From contig JAAUZE010000012.1 in NCBI GenBank assembly GCA_014804755.1, forward strand, positions 186,116 to 250,115: a stretch of DNA of 64,000 nt, written 5' to 3'. Below, in pieces: positions 27,655-36,021 of this stretch; position 1 is the first letter of the stretch; each line of letters begins with the position of its first letter. Below the pieces are notes generated by a model, which ran no database searches, was not told the origin of the DNA, and saw nothing but the letters and a program-made list of their open reading frames with translations. The stretch is from Lachnospiraceae bacterium. Its GTDB lineage: Bacteria; Bacillota; Clostridia; Lachnospirales; Lachnospiraceae. A program made the translations under genes and the position numbers.

Positions 27655-27806
27655 CTTAGATCAGAGAATCAACAACTCCGCTGCAGGCAGTGGGGTATGT
27701 GACTCTCGCGGCACTCGCCAAGCCAACGCAGTTGGCTTTATGCTCGTGCAAGCACGGCACTTGGCTCATTGCTCGCGGAAATCAAGAAAGCTGTGAGGAC
27801 AGGCAC
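27655..27806 (+). other. Structured leader of ruvA
   Basis: This 152-bp spacer contains AGCCAAC-GCA-GTTGGCT, a second stem CGTGC-AA-GCACG, and a direct repeat CTCGCGG at about 27712 and 27772. An ORF reads through it in frame with ruvA from 27690, but its composition and the RuvA N-terminus argue against translation. It may be a degenerate repeat element. Confidence 0.4.
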
Positions 27807-28415
27807 ATGTATGCATATATAAAAGGCAGATTGATGGAAACGGACGAGGATAACGTTGTTGTTGAGACCGGCGGTATCGGCTATAATATTAAGATGGCGG
27901 CGGAAGATATTTCCAGCCTTCCGTCGATCGGAAATGAGGTTAAGCTGTATACCTATACGAGCGTGCGGGAAGATGCGATCTGGCTGTATGGTTTTCCGAC
28001 GCGGGAGGAGCTTACGATGTTCAAGCTGCTCATCACCGTGAGCGGAATCGGGCCGAAGGGCGCGCAGGCGGTACTCTCGGCGATCCGGGTAGAGGATCTG
28101 CGCTATGCAATCTATACGGGGGATGTCAAGAAAATCGCTAAGGCACCCGGAATCGGTGCAAAGACGGCGCAGAGGATGGTATTAGATCTGAAGGACAAGA
28201 TATCTTTTGACGACGTGCTCGGTACGGAGAGTAAGAAGCTGCCGGAGGAAGCGGACGCATACGGAGAAAACCGGAAAGAGGCGATCGAAGCGCTGACGGC
28301 GCTTGGTTATGCACCATCGGATGCCGCGAAGGTAATCCATGCAGTTCCGGATGCGGACAAGCTGGATGTGGAGCAGCTCTTAAAGGCGGCGCTCAAGCAG
28401 CTTGCATTTCTGTAA
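27807..28415 (+). CDS. ruvA: Holliday junction branch migration protein RuvA
   Basis: 202 residues: OB-fold domain (MYAYIKGRL, VVVETGGIGYNI), two helix-hairpin-helix motifs (VSGIGPKGAQAVLS, APGIGAKTAQRMVLDLK), an acidic linker, and a C-terminal three-helix domain that contacts RuvB. It binds four-way junctions as a tetramer. ATG 27807 gives the conserved N-terminus and has GAGGA 7 nt upstream. ruvB follows after 33 nt. Confidence 0.95.
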   Translation: MYAYIKGRLMETDEDNVVVETGGIGYNIKMAAEDISSLPSIGNEVKLYTYTSVREDAIWLYGFPTREELTMFKLLITVSGIGPKGAQAVLSAIRVEDLRYAIYTGDVKKIAKAPGIGAKTAQRMVLDLKDKISFDDVLGTESKKLPEEADAYGENRKEAIEALTALGYAPSDAAKVIHAVPDADKLDVEQLLKAALKQLAFL

Positions 28416-28448
28416 CGTACATTTCTATTCGCAAAAAAGGAGCTTTGT

Positions 28449-29447
28449 ATGGCAAAGCGAGTGATTGAAACAGAGCTTTTGGAAGAAGACAAAAAGCTGG
28501 AGGGAAGTCTCCGTCCGCAGACATTGGATGATTATATCGGGCAGGAGAAAGCGAAAAATACGCTGCGCGTTTATATCGAGGCGGCAAAGGAGCGTCATGA
28601 TTCGCTGGATCATGTGCTTTTTTACGGACCGCCGGGACTCGGAAAGACGACGCTTGCCGGTATTATCGCAAACGAGATGGGCGTTCACCTAAAAGTTACG
28701 AGTGGACCCGCGATCGAGAAGCCGGGAGAGATGGCGGCGATCTTAAATAATCTTCAGGAAGGAGATTTACTTTTTATTGATGAAATACACCGCTTAAACC
28801 GTCAGGTCGAGGAAGTGCTATATCCTGCAATGGAGGATTATGCGATCGACATTATGATCGGAAAGGGCGCGACTGCGCGTTCTATCCGCTTGGAGCTTCC
28901 GCGGTTTACGCTGGTCGGCGCGACGACAAGGGCGGGACTGTTGACTGCGCCGTTGCGGGACCGCTTCGGCGTGATCCACCGGCTTGAGTTTTATACAACG
29001 GAAGAGTTAAAACTCATTATCCTGCATTCGGCGAAGATCCTGAATGTGGAGATTGACGAAGAGGGAGCGCTGGAGCTTGCGCGCAGAAGCCGCGGTACGC
29101 CGCGGCTGGCAAACCGTATTTTAAAACGTGTTCGTGATTTTGCGCAGGTCCGCTATGACGGTGTGATCACGAAGGAGGTTGCCGAGACCGCATTAAATCT
29201 GCTTGAGGTGGATAAAATGGGACTCGATCATGTGGATCGCAATATTCTCCACACCATGATCGATAAATTTGCAGGAGGTCCGGTCGGACTGGATACGTTA
29301 GCGGCGGCGATCGGCGAGGATGCGGGTACGATCGAGGATGTTTATGAACCGTATCTGATTCAAAACGGTTTTCTCAACCGGACGCCGCGCGGACGCGTGG
29401 TGACGGATTTTGCGTATCATCATTTAGGGCTTGAAAATCCGCTATGA
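28449..29447 (+). CDS. ruvB: Holliday junction helicase motor RuvB
   Basis: 332 residues, AAA+ ATPase driving branch migration with RuvA. Walker [12 protein letters not shown], Walker [13 protein letters not shown], sensor region [18 protein letters not shown] with the arginine finger, and a C-terminal winged helix ending in [20 protein letters not shown] precedes ATG 28449. The gene is followed by a 35-bp repeat array and zapA. Confidence 0.96.
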   Translation: MAKRVIETELLEEDKKLEGSLRPQTLDDYIGQEKAKNTLRVYIEAAKERHDSLDHVLFYGPPGLGKTTLAGIIANEMGVHLKVTSGPAIEKPGEMAAILNNLQEGDLLFIDEIHRLNRQVEEVLYPAMEDYAIDIMIGKGATARSIRLELPRFTLVGATTRAGLLTAPLRDRFGVIHRLEFYTTEELKLIILHSAKILNVEIDEEGALELARRSRGTPRLANRILKRVRDFAQVRYDGVITKEVAETALNLLEVDKMGLDHVDRNILHTMIDKFAGGPVGLDTLAAAIGEDAGTIEDVYEPYLIQNGFLNRTPRGRVVTDFAYHHLGLENPL

Positions 29448-29524
29448 TTTGATATAATAGATGTAGTATCCTGTTTGTGAAATGTACGCAATATTTTGTG
29501 GCGTGCGGATACGGCAGGATGGAA

Positions 29525-29704
29525 GGGGAACACAGAAGGTCGGACATGGGAAGTCCGAGAGTGAACAACAGAATCGGACACAGGATGTTTGAGAGGGAAC
29601 AACAGGATTGGACATAAAATGTCCGAGAGGGGAACAATCCTGATCGGGCACGGGAAGTCCGTAAGGGGAACGAAGGAAATTGGACAACCGGTGTCCAAGA
29701 GGGG
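29525..29704 (+). repeat. Tandem array of five 34-36-bp hairpin units before zapA
   Basis: Unit starts (GAAC) fall at 29528, 29563, 29597, 29632 and 29668, with a sixth partial start at 29704. Each unit is GGGGAAC, a short spacer, then an inverted repeat of the type TCGGACA...TGTCCGA, then GAGAG. The stems vary between units but mostly still pair (TTGGACA with TGTCCAA in unit 5; unit 2 is mismatched). The GAGGGG at the array end is the likely ribosome binding site of zapA. The flank 29448-29524 shows no gene. Confidence 0.8.
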
Positions 29705-29713
29705 TTCGGTACG

Positions 29714-30121
29714 ATGGCGAATAAAAATGATACGGAAGTGGTGATCGGCGGCAAGCTTTATACGTTGAGCGGGTATGAGAGCGAAGAATATTTGCAGAAG
29801 ATAGCCTCCTATATCAATAATAAGATCTCGGATTATGCAAAAATCGATTCGTTCAGACGACAGCCGCTGGATACACAAAATGTATTGCTGCATTTGAACA
29901 TTGCGGACGATTATTTTAAGGCCAAAAAGCAGATTTCCCTTATGGAGGAGGATCTGCAGGCAAAGGAAAAGGAGCTTTATGATTTAAAGCATGAGCTGAT
30001 CGCTACGCAGATCAAGCTTGATAATTCCGAAAAAAGCTTAAAAGGCGTCCAAAGTGAACTACAGGAAAACGCCAAGCAGATCGTACGTTTGGAAACGAAG
30101 TTAAAGGATTCTAAAAAATAA
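29714..30121 (+). CDS. zapA: Cell division protein ZapA
   Basis: 135 residues. The N-terminal ZapA domain (about 1-75: VVIGGKLYTLSGYESEEYLQKIASYINNKI) is followed by a long coiled coil (about 76-135). It promotes FtsZ filament bundling at the division site. GAGGGG at 29699-29704, part of the repeat array, lies 9 nt before the ATG. A terminator follows within 8 nt of the stop. Confidence 0.88.
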   Translation: MANKNDTEVVIGGKLYTLSGYESEEYLQKIASYINNKISDYAKIDSFRRQPLDTQNVLLHLNIADDYFKAKKQISLMEEDLQAKEKELYDLKHELIATQIKLDNSEKSLKGVQSELQENAKQIVRLETKLKDSKK

Positions 30122-30128
30122 AAGGAGG

Positions 30129-30154
30129 GGGCTGTCATAGGACAGCCCTTTTTT
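30129..30154 (+). terminator. Intrinsic terminator after zapA
   Basis: GGGCTGTC (30129-30136), loop ATAG, GACAGCCC (30141-30148), T6. The U32 reading frame opens immediately behind it. Confidence 0.9.
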
Positions 30155-30159
30155 GACTT

Positions 30160-32481
30160 ATGACAGGCACAGTCGGTTCAGCGTGGTCCAGCGCCGGAAA
30201 CAAAAATTCGGAGGAAAACAGAATAAAACGGACGGAGCTGCTTGCGCCTGCCGGAAATTATGAGTGCTTTCTTGCGGCTATTCATGCGGGCGCGGACGCG
30301 GTTTATCTTGCCGGAAAACAGTTTGGGGCGCGTGCGGCGGCTGATAATTTCAGTGAGGACGAGCTGGTGTCGGCTATCCGTTATGCGCATTTGTTCGGGC
30401 GAAGGGTTTATATGACGGTCAACACGCTGCTAAAAGATGAGGAGCTTGACGGACTTTGTGCCTATCTTTCCCCCTATGTCGAAGCCGGTCTGGATGCAGT
30501 CATTGTGCAGGATTTCGGTGTGTTATCCGTGATAAAAAAAGAATTTCCCTATCTTGCCATTCATTGCAGTACGCAGATGACGATCACGGACGAGTGGGGC
30601 GTCAGACTGGCGAAGGAGCTTGGCGCGGTGCGCGTCGTTCCTGCAAGAGAACTGTCAATTGACGAAATACGGCGGATGAAACAAATATGTCCCGATATGG
30701 AATTGGAATGCTTTGTCCACGGCGCAATGTGTTATTGCTATTCGGGACAATGTCTGATGAGCAGCATGATCGGCGGCAGGAGCGGAAACCGGGGTGCGTG
30801 TGCGCAGCCGTGCCGCCTGCCGTATGAGGTGGAACGATCGGGAAACGTGTATGCACTAAGCTTGAAGGATTTATGTGCCGTACAGCTGATACCGGAATTG
30901 CTGGAAGCAGGAATTGATTCTTTTAAGATTGAGGGACGGATGAAAAACGCGGAATACTGTGCAGGTGTGACCGCGGTATACCGCGCCGTGATGGATCGCG
31001 TTTTTGCGGACGGAAAGGCGGCGCAGGGCGTGACACAGGACGAACTCGCTTTGCTTCGCGGGTTGTATGTCCGAAGCGAGATTAGTGACGGATATTATCA
31101 TTGCCGGTCAGGCGGACATATGCTGACGCAGGGAAAACCGGGTTACCGCGGCTGTGAAGAATCCGTGCTTGCCACGCTTCGGGAACGCTGTTTGGAACAA
31201 AAGCCCGTCATTCCCGTGACGATGACACTTTCCATGGCGGTCGGACGAAAGGCGCGCCTGACGGTCTGCCGCGATGAGACGGAAGTAATTTGTGAGGGAG
31301 AGATTGTGCAGGCGGCGGCAAACAAACCGCTGACTGAAGAGGAACTGAGAAAACGGCTTCAAAAAACGGGAGGAACGCCATTTTCGGTGACGGAGCTTAC
31401 CATTTCCATGACGGAGGCTGTGTTTATGCCGGTCGGGCAATTAAACGAGCTGCGCAGGGAAGCGCTCAGCCGCATGGAGGAGGCACTGCTGATTCGCTAT
31501 GAAAGGGAAAGAGAAGGCGGGCGGCAGGAAAGCATGAAAGCGCCTCTTTGTGAAAAAACAGACCGGACAGCGCGCGGACAAAACGCAGCAGCAGCGCGCG
31601 GCTATCTTGCCGTTGTTGACAGCGCGGAGCAGCTTGCCGTGTGTGCCGCGCATCCGTTACTGCAGGGGATCTGTGTCCCTGTAGACGTCTATGAAGCGTA
31701 CCGGCGTGAGAACGGGACAACAGCGCATTTGTCAAAGCAGAGCAAACAGACGGAGGATGCCCGGTCAAAAGCGTATTATCTCTATCTGCCCCGGATATTA
31801 CGAAATAAAGATACAGAGCGGCTTACAGGGAAGATAAGAGCGCTTGCCGAAAGCGGCGCGCCGATCGACGGAATTTATGTGCATACGGCGGGAGAGTATC
31901 GTTATGCGGCGGATCTTGCCGAAACACTGGGCAAAAAGCCGCAGGAATTTTTGTTCGGTTCCCCGTTTTTATACTGTATGAATACAGAGTCCGTGCGGTT
32001 TTGGCGGGCAAGGCTGTGTGCGCTGTCCGTGCCATATGAATTATGTGAGAAGGAAGTCTATGCTCTTTTGAAGAGAGTGGGACAGGCGGGCGTTTCCGGC
32101 TTGGAGATGCCGGTTTACGGGCATATACCGACAATGGTGACGGCAAACTGTATCGTCCGGTCATTTGACCGGGCACACTGTCCGAAGCCGGAGAAACAGA
32201 CATGGTTAAAGGACCGGACCGGGCAGCGGATGTATGTGAAAACGGAATGCGGCGTCTGTCTGAATACAATCTACAACAGTGTGCCGCTTTCCATGCATAA
32301 GCACATGCCGAAGCTGCAAAAGCTATATGAGGATCAAATGATTGGCGCTTTTACACTGAATTTTACGATGGAGAGCGCGGCGCGTACAAAAGAAATACTT
32401 GACTTTTATTTGCATCCGACCGCGGATGCATGGACGCCCGGAACATACACGAACGGGCATTTTCAGCGAGGTGTCGTTTAA
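30160..32481 (+). CDS. U32 family peptidase
   Basis: Family of PrtC/YhbU/RlhA type, acting on collagen-like substrates or in tRNA/rRNA hydroxylation; the role here is open. ELLAPAGNYECFLAAIHAGADAVYL starts the domain; the U32 signature with FVHGAMCYCYSGQC and Cys in ACAQPC is intact; the C-terminal half has the DUF3656-like insert and more Cys (ECGVCLN). The first ATG (30160) abuts the terminator and has no ribosome site. Homologues begin at the residue coded by ATA 30223, which has GGAGG (30210-30214) at ideal distance and no ATG, GTG or TTG nearby, so initiation at AUA is possible. Confidence 0.87.
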   Translation: MTGTVGSAWSSAGNKNSEENRIKRTELLAPAGNYECFLAAIHAGADAVYLAGKQFGARAAADNFSEDELVSAIRYAHLFGRRVYMTVNTLLKDEELDGLCAYLSPYVEAGLDAVIVQDFGVLSVIKKEFPYLAIHCSTQMTITDEWGVRLAKELGAVRVVPARELSIDEIRRMKQICPDMELECFVHGAMCYCYSGQCLMSSMIGGRSGNRGACAQPCRLPYEVERSGNVYALSLKDLCAVQLIPELLEAGIDSFKIEGRMKNAEYCAGVTAVYRAVMDRVFADGKAAQGVTQDELALLRGLYVRSEISDGYYHCRSGGHMLTQGKPGYRGCEESVLATLRERCLEQKPVIPVTMTLSMAVGRKARLTVCRDETEVICEGEIVQAAANKPLTEEELRKRLQKTGGTPFSVTELTISMTEAVFMPVGQLNELRREALSRMEEALLIRYEREREGGRQESMKAPLCEKTDRTARGQNAAAARGYLAVVDSAEQLAVCAAHPLLQGICVPVDVYEAYRRENGTTAHLSKQSKQTEDARSKAYYLYLPRILRNKDTERLTGKIRALAESGAPIDGIYVHTAGEYRYAADLAETLGKKPQEFLFGSPFLYCMNTESVRFWRARLCALSVPYELCEKEVYALLKRVGQAGVSGLEMPVYGHIPTMVTANCIVRSFDRAHCPKPEKQTWLKDRTGQRMYVKTECGVCLNTIYNSVPLSMHKHMPKLQKLYEDQMIGAFTLNFTMESAARTKEILDFYLHPTADAWTPGTYTNGHFQRGVV

Positions 32482-35402
32482 TGGTAAATCTGTATTACGA
32501 TGGTTCACGATATCTGATAGCGATCCTGTTTGCGCTCTATACGCTGGAGAGCTTTCTTTCTTTGGCTAGAGACGGGAAACGCGGATATACGAGACAGTAT
32601 TTTTATATATTTCTGATTCATCTGACCGGATTTTTTGTGCTGTGTCTGAAAAAAGAGGACTATTTTTATCTGATCTTTTTTGCCATACAACAGGTGGTAT
32701 TCCTTTTGATGAGGAATCTATATAAAATAATCTATCCGCAGTTTCATCGGGCGCTCTTAAATCATATGTTCATGTTTTTGTGTACGGGAATGATCGTGAT
32801 TGCGCGGATTTCCGTCACAAAAGCTGTCCGGCAGTTTGCGATCGCGATCGTGTCTTTGGCGCTCACGCTGATTGTGCCGATTTTAATGAAAAAAGTACGG
32901 CTGTTGAAAAAACTGACTTGGGGCTATGCGCTGTGCGGTCTGATCGCATTGGGTGTCGTGCTCCTGCTCGGAGCGGCAACAAACGGTTCTAAAATTTCTT
33001 TTTCCTTGTTTGGGTTCACGTTTCAGCCATCCGAATTTGTCAAGTTGCTATTTCTGTTTTTTCTGGCGGCGGTTTTGTGCGAAAAACCGAATTGGAAAAA
33101 CATTCTTCTCTCTGCGCTTGTCAGCCTGCTCTATGTGATGATTCTTGCGGCCTCAACGGACTTGGGCAGTGCGGCGATCTTTTTTGTCATGTATGTGTTT
33201 GTACTGTATGCCGCAACCGGAAAGTTCCGCTATGTTTTCCTGTCTGCCGTCACAGGGCTTTTCGGGTGTATGGCGGCGTATAAGCTGTTTTATCATGTGA
33301 AAGTGCGGGTTGCGGTATGGCTTGATCCGTGGAAGGATGTGACGGGCAAGGGCTATCAGCTTGCGCAGTCGCTCTTTGCGATCGGCACGGGAGGCTGGTT
33401 CGGTTTCGGGCTGTGTCAGGGTGCGCCGGAAAGCATTCCCTATGTGGAGGCGGACTTTATATTTTCCGCCATTGCGGAGGAGCTGGGCGTGCTCTACGGT
33501 GTTTGTCTCATCCTGCTGTGTCTGGCATGCTTTTTTACCTTTATTCAGATTTCTCATGGCATGAAAGAGCCGTTTTACAGGCTGCTTTCGTATGGCATCG
33601 GTGTGATTTATATTTTTCAGGTATTTTTGACGATCGGCGGCGGGATTAAGCTGATTCCTCTGACGGGCGTTACGCTGCCGCTGGTCAGCTATGGCGGCAG
33701 TTCGGTCATGGTCACGATCCTCATGTTTGCCGTTGTGCAGGGTGTGGTCGTGTGGAGTGCAGATCGGGAGGAAGAAGAACTGACGGACATCGATCTGCAG
33801 GAGGAAGTACAATGGCAGGAAGGCGTGCAATTAGAGGAAGAAGTACAATGGCAGGAAGGCGTACAATTGGATGACGAAATACAGCCGCAGGCAGAGGCGC
33901 GATTGGATGGTGAAATACAGCCGCAGCCTGCGTCCGCAGATTCCGGTGAGACCGCGGAAAACATACGCTGGAAGGCGGCTGCAAAGGCAGTTTCCCTGCG
34001 GCGGCGGACGTTTTTGCCTGTGGGATTGTTTTCCGTGCTTTTTCTGGCGATGGCGGGATATCTATTATTTTTTATGACCGTACAGCGGGAGACGGTGGTG
34101 AATCATCCGTATAATATTACGCGGCAACAGGCGTTGTCGGCATTAAATGTACGCGGAACGATCAAAACGGAAAACGGCGAGGTGCTTGCGTATACAAGAC
34201 CGGAGGAAGACGGGACGGAGACACGCCGTTATCCGTATGAGGCCATGTTTGCGCATGTGGTCGGGTATGCGGCGAACGGCGGCATGGGAATCGAGTCTTC
34301 CATGAACTATAATCTTGTCAGTTCTCACCAGTCGATCAGCGGGCAGATTGCCAATGATCTGAATAATGAAAAAAACAGGGGAGATACAGTGATCACGACC
34401 TTAGACGTCAGCTTACAGGAGTTGGCGTACCGTCTTTTGGGAGCGGAAAACGGTGCGATCGTGGTGATGGAGCCTTCGACGGGCAGGATTCTCGCTATGG
34501 TATCAAAGCCCGATTTTAACCCGAATGAGATTGAGGAAATCTGGGACGATCTGATTGAGGATGAGGACAGCTCCGTTTTGGTAAACCGCGCGACGCAGGG
34601 AATGTATCCGCCCGGTTCTACCTTTAAGATCTTTACTGCGTTGGAATATATCAGGGAGAATCCGACGGGAATACAGGATTATTCTTATCGGTGCGGCGGA
34701 AATTACAGCACGGAGGACGGAGACGCCATTCACTGTTACGGGCATCATGCGCATGGGACGCTCTCTTTTGAGCAGTCGTTTGCGCGGTCCTGCAATTCTT
34801 CGTTTGCAAATATCGGTATGACGCTGGACCGTCAAAAATTCGGCGAGACGCTGGAAGCACTCTATTTTAACGAAGCGCTCCCAGGTGCGCTTAGGACGAA
34901 TACAAGCCGTGTGTCGATGGGGTGGGATACGGAGGACGACGCGATGCTGCAATCCGCGATCGGACAGGGAGAAACCCTCATGACGCCGCTGCATTTGTGT
35001 ATGGTGACCTGTGCGATCGCAAACGGTGGGGAACTGATGTCTCCCTATGTGGTGTCCCGTGTGGAGAATTATGAAGGCGGCCTTGTGCGCAAGTATGAGC
35101 CGCAAAGCTGCGGCAGAATCCTCAGCAGTGCGGAGGCGGAGCAGCTGACGGAACTGATGATAGCGGTATGTGATTACGGTACCGGTTATCGGTTGGAAGA
35201 TGAGGCGTTTGTCGTGGCAGGAAAGACCGGCTCCGCGGAATTTGATGAGTCGGCAGACGGTGCGCATGCATGGTTTACCGGCTTTGCGCCGGCGGACGAT
35301 CCGAAGATTGCTGTCACCATTATTGTTGAGGAAGCGGGAGCGGGCGGAGATTATGCCGTTCCGATCGCCCAAATGCTGTTTCGGGAGTATTTGAATCGGT
35401 AA
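32481..35402 (+). CDS. SEDS peptidoglycan polymerase fused to a class B penicillin-binding protein
   Basis: 973 residues with two enzymes normally encoded separately. Residues about 10-430 form a RodA/FtsW-type polymerase with ten or so helices, the catalytic-Asp region VWLDPWKDVTGKGYQLAQSL and a GGSS loop. Residues 435-510 are an acidic Gln-rich linker with repeats of the form VQWQEGVQL. A further membrane helix (about 515-535) leads to a transpeptidase with Ser713 (GSTFK), SCN at 770 and KTG at 915. The pedestal is short. ATG 32481 overlaps the U32 stop (TAATG). The fusion would fix polymerase and cross-linker at 1:1, for elongation or sporulation-related wall synthesis. Confidence 0.9.
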   Translation: MVNLYYDGSRYLIAILFALYTLESFLSLARDGKRGYTRQYFYIFLIHLTGFFVLCLKKEDYFYLIFFAIQQVVFLLMRNLYKIIYPQFHRALLNHMFMFLCTGMIVIARISVTKAVRQFAIAIVSLALTLIVPILMKKVRLLKKLTWGYALCGLIALGVVLLLGAATNGSKISFSLFGFTFQPSEFVKLLFLFFLAAVLCEKPNWKNILLSALVSLLYVMILAASTDLGSAAIFFVMYVFVLYAATGKFRYVFLSAVTGLFGCMAAYKLFYHVKVRVAVWLDPWKDVTGKGYQLAQSLFAIGTGGWFGFGLCQGAPESIPYVEADFIFSAIAEELGVLYGVCLILLCLACFFTFIQISHGMKEPFYRLLSYGIGVIYIFQVFLTIGGGIKLIPLTGVTLPLVSYGGSSVMVTILMFAVVQGVVVWSADREEEELTDIDLQEEVQWQEGVQLEEEVQWQEGVQLDDEIQPQAEARLDGEIQPQPASADSGETAENIRWKAAAKAVSLRRRTFLPVGLFSVLFLAMAGYLLFFMTVQRETVVNHPYNITRQQALSALNVRGTIKTENGEVLAYTRPEEDGTETRRYPYEAMFAHVVGYAANGGMGIESSMNYNLVSSHQSISGQIANDLNNEKNRGDTVITTLDVSLQELAYRLLGAENGAIVVMEPSTGRILAMVSKPDFNPNEIEEIWDDLIEDEDSSVLVNRATQGMYPPGSTFKIFTALEYIRENPTGIQDYSYRCGGNYSTEDGDAIHCYGHHAHGTLSFEQSFARSCNSSFANIGMTLDRQKFGETLEALYFNEALPGALRTNTSRVSMGWDTEDDAMLQSAIGQGETLMTPLHLCMVTCAIANGGELMSPYVVSRVENYEGGLVRKYEPQSCGRILSSAEAEQLTELMIAVCDYGTGYRLEDEAFVVAGKTGSAEFDESADGAHAWFTGFAPADDPKIAVTIIVEEAGAGGDYAVPIAQMLFREYLNR

Positions 35403-35418
35403 ACGGAGCAATACTATT

Positions 35419-35447
35419 TGCATATTATGTCCGATTCATGTATACTT
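35419..35447 (+). promoter_or_regulatory. Promoter for the Nudix gene
   Basis: TTGCAT (35419-35424), 17-bp spacer, TATACT (35442-35447), giving a start near 35454 and a 67-nt leader. Confidence 0.6.
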
Positions 35448-35520
35448 GTTTCAGGAAAAGCGCATGGTGCGTCCGCGTCATGACGCATCGGGCATACACA
35501 CGTCGAACGGAGGAATTGCA

Positions 35521-35973
35521 ATGATTGAAGCAACGAGCTGCGGCGGTGTGGTTATTTTTCGCGGTAAGATCCTGCTCCTCTACAAGAATTTCCGCAATAA
35601 ATATGAGGGCTGGGTGTTGCCGAAGGGAACTGTGGAAAAGGGCGAAGATCATATGGAGACGGCGCTCCGGGAGGTGTTGGAGGAATCGGGAGCAAAAGCG
35701 TCCATCATGAAATATGTCGGTCAGAGTGAATACACCTTTACTGTTCCCGAAGGGATCGTTTCAAAATGCGTGCATTGGTATCTGATGATGGCGCAGAGCT
35801 ATTACAGCAAGCCCCAACGCGAAGAATATTTTGTCGATTCGGGATTCTATAAGTATCACGAAGCATACCATTTGCTGAAATTTTCCAATGAGAAGCAGAT
35901 TTTGGAAAAGGCGTACCAGGAATATTTGGAAATGAAAAAAACAAGCAAGTGGACATTACCACACAACTGTTAA
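35521..35973 (+). CDS. Nudix hydrolase
   Basis: 150 residues, one domain. The Nudix box runs from GTVEKGE to REVLEESGA and contains all conserved Gly, Glu and Arg positions (GX5EX7REUXEEXGU). It hydrolyses a nucleoside diphosphate linked to another group; the substrate is not evident. GGAGG (35510-35514) fixes ATG 35521 rather than the ORF start 75 nt upstream. A strong terminator shared with the convergent HD-GYP gene follows. Confidence 0.9.
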   Translation: MIEATSCGGVVIFRGKILLLYKNFRNKYEGWVLPKGTVEKGEDHMETALREVLEESGAKASIMKYVGQSEYTFTVPEGIVSKCVHWYLMMAQSYYSKPQREEYFVDSGFYKYHEAYHLLKFSNEKQILEKAYQEYLEMKKTSKWTLPHNC

Positions 35974-36021
35974 AAAGAACTGCCGCAGGCGCAAGCAAAA
36001 AGCGAAGCGGCAGTTCTTTTT
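35972..36021. terminator. Bidirectional terminator, 15-bp stem
   Basis: AAAAAGAACTGCCGC (35972-35986) pairs perfectly with GCGGCAGTTCTTTTT (36007-36021) around a 20-nt loop that contains a small inner stem. It serves the Nudix gene and the convergent HD-GYP gene. Confidence 0.88.

Noticed and set aside
27690..27806. 39-residue N-terminal extension of RuvA
   Set aside because: RuvA proteins start at the MYAYIKG-type sequence, a ribosome site precedes ATG 27807, and the extension covers the structured spacer.
29525..29704. Tandem 35-bp array looked at as a CRISPR
   Set aside because: The units themselves are degenerate along their whole length, there are no constant repeats alternating with unique spacers, and no cas gene is near.
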